Below, piece after piece: positions 58,052 to 64,000 of a stretch of DNA of 64,000 nt. The notes under the pieces were generated by a model. It was given only the letters and a program-made list of their open reading frames with translations. It ran no database searches and was not told the origin of the DNA. The translations under genes were made by a program, and so were the position numbers. The stretch's first letter is position 1; each line of letters opens with the position of its first letter. Source of the DNA: Sipunculus nudus (taxonomy: Eukaryota; Annelida; Sipuncula; Golfingiida; Sipunculidae); NCBI GenBank assembly GCA_026874595.1, contig CM049311.1, forward strand, positions 33,430,676 through 33,494,675, in the 5' to 3' direction.

Positions 58052-58379
58052 CTGTTTATTTGTGAATATTCCTTGATGATGTTCCTGAGTCCGGGTCCTA
58101 ACAAACGTCTAATGAGTTCTTTATTGGCCAAGTCCCGAAATGGCCCGTGAATTTCATGAGAGTCCGTTCATAATTGCCTGAGTTATGTTGTGAACAATCA
58201 CCCATACACACAAAAAAAAAACACACGAACGGTAATGAACATATATCCTTCTGGCAGAATCAATAATTTAACAAAAAGCCTGACTTTTATGGTTAAATTT
58301 TATTCTGTGATTCATGTTTGGCAAAATTGTCAAGACTATCAGTTATCACCAAACATAAGAACTGGATTTCAAATATAAA

Positions 58380-58575
58380 GCGGCATGAGGAGAGAGTAAA
58401 TTGTATATAATCACATGATGTTGCATACTTCTATTTTTTACTATCCTACAATTGCCTATAAATTACGGAAACATGAATACTCGGAAAAGTCGGTTCCCCG
58501 TCAATGGGAATCGAATCCATGACCTTCCGATTGCCAGTCCTTTGCTCTACCACTAAGCTGCAACAAATCTCAAAT
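58380..58575 (-). mobile_element. tRNA-derived SINE
   Basis: The minus-strand head (58497-58570) reads TTAGTGGTAGAGCAAAGGAC (A box) and GGATTCGATTCCC (B box), then ACGGGGAACCGAC and an AT-rich body. The terminal stems do not pair as in a real tRNA. It resembles the head at 23520-23592 but not its body. Confidence 0.65.
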
Positions 58576-59642
58576 CCCGCTCGTAGTAACTCATTTTTAT
58601 AGGAACCAAGGAAGTGACGTTATATAGCACCAGGTCGCTCAGTGGTGGGGCAAACTATTCCATAGCCTGCTGTAAAGGGAATCAGAGTTATAATATAGTT
58701 AAAAGTTCATTGACCAATGAATTATGACCAGACCAGCTTAAAATAACTTATTATCATTAAGCATGTTGATATACAGACCACAATATAAACTGCTTAATAT
58801 AACTATTTAATATCTTACAACAACACCTATTATTCAAAGAATTTGTAATTCAAACATAGTGGAAAACGTCATATTTTCCATCTATCCATGTGAAGAGTAA
58901 ATTGGTTCAATTTTCATATTAACGGGCTTATCAATTCGGTTGTAGCACGTTGGAATAAAATAATTGATTCCATCTAGCTCATCTCTCACTGATCTCTCAC
59001 AATAGTTTGTTATTTAAAAAGGTTAAACAGATACATATGACTATTCCACTAGAAGATCTAGTTATTTTAAAACTTTACATAGATACTCATTATATTCCTT
59101 CGACAGAACTAGCATACGGGGATACGTAAAGCCTTTTCCACTATGGTGTTCAAACAGAGAGGAAACAACATTTATTACATTTGCACAGTTGTTTTTCATC
59201 ACATTCATTCTAGATTCAACATCTTTTTTAGTTTAACATTGCTGTATCCATCCGGAAGATTTGCCATAACTTACAAATTGTTTCCTATTATCCGTAATCT
59301 TTTCACTTGATTGGTCGGAGGGCTGATCTTTGCATGGTTTTACTCCTTAAACTCCTCACCAATATATCTTTAATCATATAACATCACAAACACCTGCAAG
59401 ATCGGATATCAGTTCCTAAATGTATTTACACTGTCGCGTCTCTGATGTTACACAGCAAAGTCGATCATAAAAGTTAAAATTTTACTAAAACAGATGGATT
59501 TTGGACTGTACACTTGAATACACATAACCGTGGCCAAACAATCATTCTTTACTTGAATTGACCAGGACAGCTCCACTGTGTTGAATTTTATGCCTGAAGC
59601 GATGTAATCAGACCAAGGAAGTTACATATTGTAGCCTCCTTG
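58576..59642. other. AT-rich intergenic stretch, nothing recognised
   Basis: No gene or repeat I can support. Confidence 0.5.
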
Positions 59643-59850
59643 ATCAGACCAACGAGAGCGGTTGTCACGTGTTCAAAATTTGGAATTGGATGCACCATGC
59701 GATACCACGCTCTCACTGGTCGATTACAACTCTTTGCCAGTCCTAGTGGCGCAAACCAGAGAATCTTGCTGTTAAAAGGCAGCGGTTAAAACAAAGGAGA
59801 TCTGGGAAAACTGCAGCATGTTACCGCTGCCTGAGGAGCGTTAGTGTAAA
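59643..59850. repeat. Hairpin-bearing dispersed repeat, copy 1
   Basis: Two inverted pairs: GACCAACGAGAGCG with CGCTCTCACTGGTC (about 59647-59660 and 59709-59722), and GGCAGCGGTTA with TTACCGCTGCC (about 59778-59789 and 59821-59831). A colinear diverged copy is at 63139-63345. Confidence 0.65.
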
Positions 59851-60439
59851 ATGTTCGAAATTACTCCACCGTTTCTCTATATTGCCGCTAGACAGCGCTC
59901 TCTGTGGGAAAGAAGAACAGAATCTTGTCAGCATAATAAAGAGCGATTTAGCAGATCGTTAAATTCAATTTAACGTTTGATGACTGAGGAATAAATAATT
60001 GAATTATAATATGTTTGCTTAAAGCTTTTAAATGTATTTCTAATAGGCTCGCTTTCATGCAATGTAGGCTTTATTGTAAAACTGGTAAAATTTGTTTTAA
60101 ATTCATATAAAATCGAATGAAGTAAACATTAACATAATGCTGTGTTCATTATGATGCTAAATATATCTGAATTTCCATTCGTATCCGAAAAATATTAATT
60201 TTATTTAAGAATAAACATGTAAAAATTGCATTATTTGAAAAAGGCAATCGGGATGAGAAACTTTTAATATTTTTTTTTCTTTTTCACTATCATTTTTCTC
60301 TCTCGTTTAAAATTTAGGTTTCATATTTTAATAGAATAATTTATTTTTTTTTTAAAGATGGGAAAAAAGGTTGTGGAAAAACTGTTTAAAAAGTTAATTA
60401 AAATTTCATTGATACATTATGATAAATGTTGAAATTTCT

Positions 60440-61720
60440 GTACAGTTCATACGCTCCCGAGGCAGCGGAAATCTTGCGCTTCTAAAGAAGCAACTGATTT
60501 TCACGCTGCCAGCTTTGACCGTTTATGATATATTTAGACACCAGATGGCGGTTCGTTTTACGCTGAAATAAACGTGCGTAATTATGTGACAAGCAGCCAA
60601 TCAGATGCCAATAAACAAACACTCGACAGGCATCCTGGCTCCGCCCATTGCTGCGCTTCAAGCGCCGCTTGATGAGTTTCCGGGTGAATTTAAATTGCTC
60701 CCTCTGCATTCTCGCATCACCGATTCGATTATGACATTATGACTGTGTTAGCGTAGCCATGTATCTGTTGTCTGCAGAACTGAAACAAGCCAGCGAGGTG
60801 TGCACGGAGCCTTTGTTATAACGTTTCGTTTGAATTACAGCATACCGGCCGAGCATCCTATGTGCCCAAGGCCGTAAAGCAAACCACGTCTGGGGCAATT
60901 CTCTCTGAGCCTGTGGCCTGTTCAGGCGGTTACGCGGGGCGATGAGCTGTCACTAAAAACGAAATAAACATGATCGGCTCCGTGTTTTCCTCGCTTGGCT
61001 TTGTCTTCCAGCACAAGGTCTCATCTGATTGGACAAAAATACAGTGCTCCCCTCTGGTGTAGCAATTAAGGATACGAGGTCATAACAAACAGCGCCTTAC
61101 GATACAGGTAGTAGCCCTGTAGGTAAAGCGCTGTGTAAAGAGCATATACAGTTCACAATAAAGCATAAGATCGGAGTGACCCATTCGTGGAAACGGGAGT
61201 GAACGTTATTGCATCTTGAGCTGTATGATACTGCAGGCGCTTAACATATTAATCAAACATACACAAGTTTATCCACTTATCAGCAGTTACTGGTCAGCTA
61301 ATTACAGAGGCAGCTACAGGCGATTGCAGACCGGGGACGTCGGCGAAGGAACGGTTTTTTATTTGTTCGCTCTGTCCAGGCTCGATCGCTGATATTTTTG
61401 GAAAGTGCTCGTCAGGATTCGTCGATTTTCTAGGTAAATGCATAAGACCTGTTTTATGTTGATATCCTGGACATTCTGGAAACGAAAGAAGCGGTAATTT
61501 CAGAACAACCGAACACGAAAGACCATCGGAAAAGGAAGGTGTCACACATGTTTCCCGTAGCAATTTCAGGCGAAAAAAAAACTTAAGAGGAACCGGGACT
61601 TAACGCAGGCAATCGGCGGAATAGCTCTTGCAACCGTTGCATCAGAAACACTGCTTCACTTGTATGGAAAATTATCCCGGTAAAAATGCGGACACGGGTA
61701 CTGGAACGGATTATATGTAA
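60440..61720. promoter_or_regulatory. CpG-retaining region, possible promoter/first exon of a gene beyond the window
   Basis: Compared with its surroundings this stretch is GC-richer and keeps many CpGs (CTTCAAGCGCCGCTTGATGA, GGTTACGCGGGGCGATGAGC, CCGGGGACGTCGGCGAAGG) and lacks microsatellites. A short ATG frame at 61660 (MENYPGKNADTGTGTDYM) ends within 20 codons, and a CAG/GTACGA donor-like site lies near 61733. Transcription direction and gene identity are unknown. Confidence 0.35.
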
Positions 61721-61779
61721 TTTCATATATCAGGTACGAAAAAAAGCTTTAAATAACGAAACGCATATTTTTATATTTT

Positions 61780-62600
61780 TTTCTGTTTAGATCAAAGACC
61801 CTTCTGACAAAAGGGCAAGATGAATTAATTCTAGCAAGGCAGAAGAGATAAGCTTCCGTAAACCAGGTCCTTTTGATGGACCAGGCAGGTGCATGGCCAA
61901 GACCCGGGGGTGTCAGTCGAAAACCAGAATCGACTGAGTCAGAAGACCAAGATCAGTGTTGTACAAACTCCGGCATTGTGAGTGAACCTTCCAAAAAGCA
62001 GATCAGCGGAAATAATACGCTCCATAAGCAGCGGTTAAGCCATGCTCATTTATTCGCTCCGCTGTAACCGCTGCATGAAACCACGGTTGTCCTTTACCAG
62101 GCGGTGGTGTCTCGGTGGACCTTCCCGCATAATATTTAACTGATCACGTAGCACAGACTTGTTACAACCCCCCCCCCCCCCGCCCATTGGAAAACACTCG
62201 ATGCAATTTTCACCTTTCAGGACAGTCTCTTTACTAACTTGCTGGTTTGGCCTGAGGTCAGTTATCCCCCTCTGTTTGCAAATTTCCTCCCTTGTAGTGC
62301 CGCACAAGCTCAGCATGGGCTCAGCCATCTTTGTTTACACGCTGAGCCAATCAGATTTTGTTTTAAGAAGCGTTCTTTTTGCTTGGTGTTTCCCGATAAG
62401 CCCCTGGTGGCCGAACCTGTAGAATCCTTTCATTTCTCACAGCTTGTGACTAGAAGGTCCCGGGAGGTCACACGCTGTGTCCAAAGCGTACGGAGACAGG
62501 TGTCAAGACAGACGTCCTATTAAAACGGAAGCCACCAATGGACCTGGTAGAACTATAAACTGAAGAGGATCAGCTCAAACAAGTCCAAAGAACTTACTGT
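61780..62600. other. Non-repetitive stretch of unclear nature
   Basis: GC-moderate with several short overlapping ORFs and a C12 tract at about 62168-62180. No domain recognised. Confidence 0.4.
62028..62074. repeat. Perfect 10-bp inverted repeat GCAGCGGTTA/TAACCGCTGC
   Basis: Arms at 62028-62037 and 62065-62074 with a 27-base loop. The same arm sequence occurs at about 59779, 63083 and, degenerate, 63277. Confidence 0.8.
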
Positions 62601-63138
62601 AGGTAGATTTGGTTAAACAATGGAACACCCTAAAGTACCAAGAAAACCCTGATACAGACTCTAATGAGTATTAATGGAAATGTCCTTTGGCAGAAAGATT
62701 TACGGTTTTTTTTGTTTTTTTTTTTGTTTTTGGGTGTTCGAGTTAACAAGAAAAAGCTTTGAGTGAGACTCGGATGTAATTGTCCCCTATAAATGTTCAG
62801 TCGTAAGCAATTATCTTTTTTATCATATAACTTTGCTGGTCGATATAAGTGATTGATGCCCACTGACCTAAGATGGTCTTTAGCGATGCTAGCTGTTAAA
62901 TATGTATTGATATAAGTGTGACCACTTCACTTGACACGTTGCACTCGTACGTTCCTTTAAATGCTGAAATGTTAATTAACTTAAGGGTCATTACTGAACA
63001 CTCCAATTAGGCCGATAAGAAGTGAGCTGGTCCCAATGGAATGTATGCCTGGCAACGATACACGATGATAAACACTTCACCCCTCACGCAGCGGTTACAG
63101 GAAGCAGGCCTTCAACATTAGGTCTGGCACATAGCCAA

Positions 63139-63345
63139 GAATCAGACCAAGGAGAGCGGGTGTCGCAGATTTGAAACTTGGAGATTGATGCACAATGCGA
63201 CCGCGGTCCCATTGATTTGATTAAAACTGTTTTCTCAGTGGCAGTCCTGGTTTTGAAGCCCGGAGATCTAGCTATACAAAGCAGAGGTTGAAATGGAAGG
63301 ATACCTTAAACGGCTGCAGTGTATAACCGCTTCGTGAAGAGTTAA
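63139..63345. repeat. Hairpin-bearing dispersed repeat, copy 2
   Basis: Colinear with 59643-59850 (ATCAGACCAAGGAGAGCGG, TTGGAGATTGATGCACAATG, AGTCCTGG, CGGAGATCT). One hairpin arm has decayed. Confidence 0.65.
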
Positions 63346-64000
63346 GTATGCACTAGATGAATACGATGTGCTATTTAGAATATGGGTCCGGGATGTCTCC
63401 TGGCATGAGAGCCCTCTTAAGAATAAAAGATGCTGAAGTATCTTCAGACTTTCGCATTGTTACCTTTTAAATAGGCCTTGCCTTGTGAAACCAGTCTATT
63501 GAAATGCTTCAAAGTTGGAGCACAGTCGCTTGAATTGCTATTTGTGTTAAATTTGTTCCTTTTCTTGGTCATTTCCTTATAACTATTACTTATCTGACAT
63601 TTTCCTGGCGTTTTTCTCACAATATGGTCCATCTCTTCATTATTTACTTAATATGTGGATGGCCATGGCATAGCAACCGAGGACGCACTTTCCGATTGGC
63701 TGGTATGTCTACTACTGGAGTCATTAGATGGTGACATTGCTGACGTAACAATGGTTGACCCAATATACTCCAAATTATGCCTGAAACCGATGTGCCAAGG
63801 CTGTCGGCTCTGACAACGGGGGCTTCTTGCCAGCCTATCTGAAATATTAAGTAAATAAATTTTCACTGAAACTACATCGTAGGTGAATTTGAAGAGCATT
63901 TAAGTAAAACTTCTTTATTAAATGAAAGGTTTAGTTTAAAGTTTGTCCCATTATTTTTTTCGTTCTTTAAACGAAATTGAAATTTAATATGGTGCCAACA
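63346..64000. other. Window end, nothing recognised
   Basis: Only short ORFs; no repeat or RNA gene I can support. Confidence 0.5.

Noticed and set aside
58497-58570. A tRNA gene
   Set aside because: Same reasoning: promoter boxes present, cloverleaf incomplete, SINE-like context.

Overview
The window is eukaryotic, AT-rich, intron-rich and repeat-dense. It carries a BEL/Pao LTR retrotransposon, non-LTR retrotransposons, tRNA-derived SINEs, foldback elements and long AT microsatellites. Its only clearly recognisable cellular genes are three copies of a DEG/ENaC (amiloride-sensitive, ASIC/FMRFamide-gated-like) sodium channel. Together these suggest a marine lophotrochozoan, most likely a mollusc. 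That assignment is inference from element and gene style, not proven by the sequence.

Layout. 1-12600: DEG/ENaC copy 1 on the + strand, seven recognisable exons (2362-10493) encoding 408 residues from the end of TM1 to the stop codon, plus its duplicated flanks and two foldback elements. 12640-21070: a dispersed repeat (R1) split by a 7.17-kb BEL/Pao element (13688-20855) with 5-bp target duplications. This element has lost its reverse transcriptase by internal deletion and is broken by frameshifts. 21780-29830: copy 2 on the - strand, convergent with copy 1, a pseudogene with at least seven independent lesions. 29830-36000: microsatellites, a second R1 copy, and a 144-bp tandem array bounded by short inverted termini. 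36000-50110: copy 3 on the - strand, in tandem with copy 2, also a pseudogene; its introns hold a degraded ~4.9-kb non-LTR retrotransposon, a SINE and a polypurine tract. 50900-53930: a Penelope-like 3' remnant and a ~1.45-kb tandem duplication. 54848-55768: a PIF/Harbinger-like MITE with 33-bp perfect terminal inverted repeats and a TTA target duplication. 57018-57363: a candidate small gene encoding a 39-bp-repeat Pro/Gly/Arg protein whose repeat units differ almost only at wobble positions. 58380-64000: a SINE, a CpG-retaining region that could be a promoter/first exon of a gene leaving the window, and a hairpin-forming repeat family around it.

How the parts relate. The three channel copies come from segmental duplication of a unit longer than the gene: about 2.3 kb upstream, including a SINE present at the same place in all three, and at least about 1 kb downstream are shared. 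One copy has remained open while two have decayed, so this is a birth-and-death receptor cluster rather than an operon-like system. The retroelements entered afterwards: BEL/Pao between copies 1 and 2, the LINE inside copy 3. I found no bacterial-type system, CRISPR array, rRNA or convincing functional tRNA. The N-terminal exon of the channel was not found for any copy.
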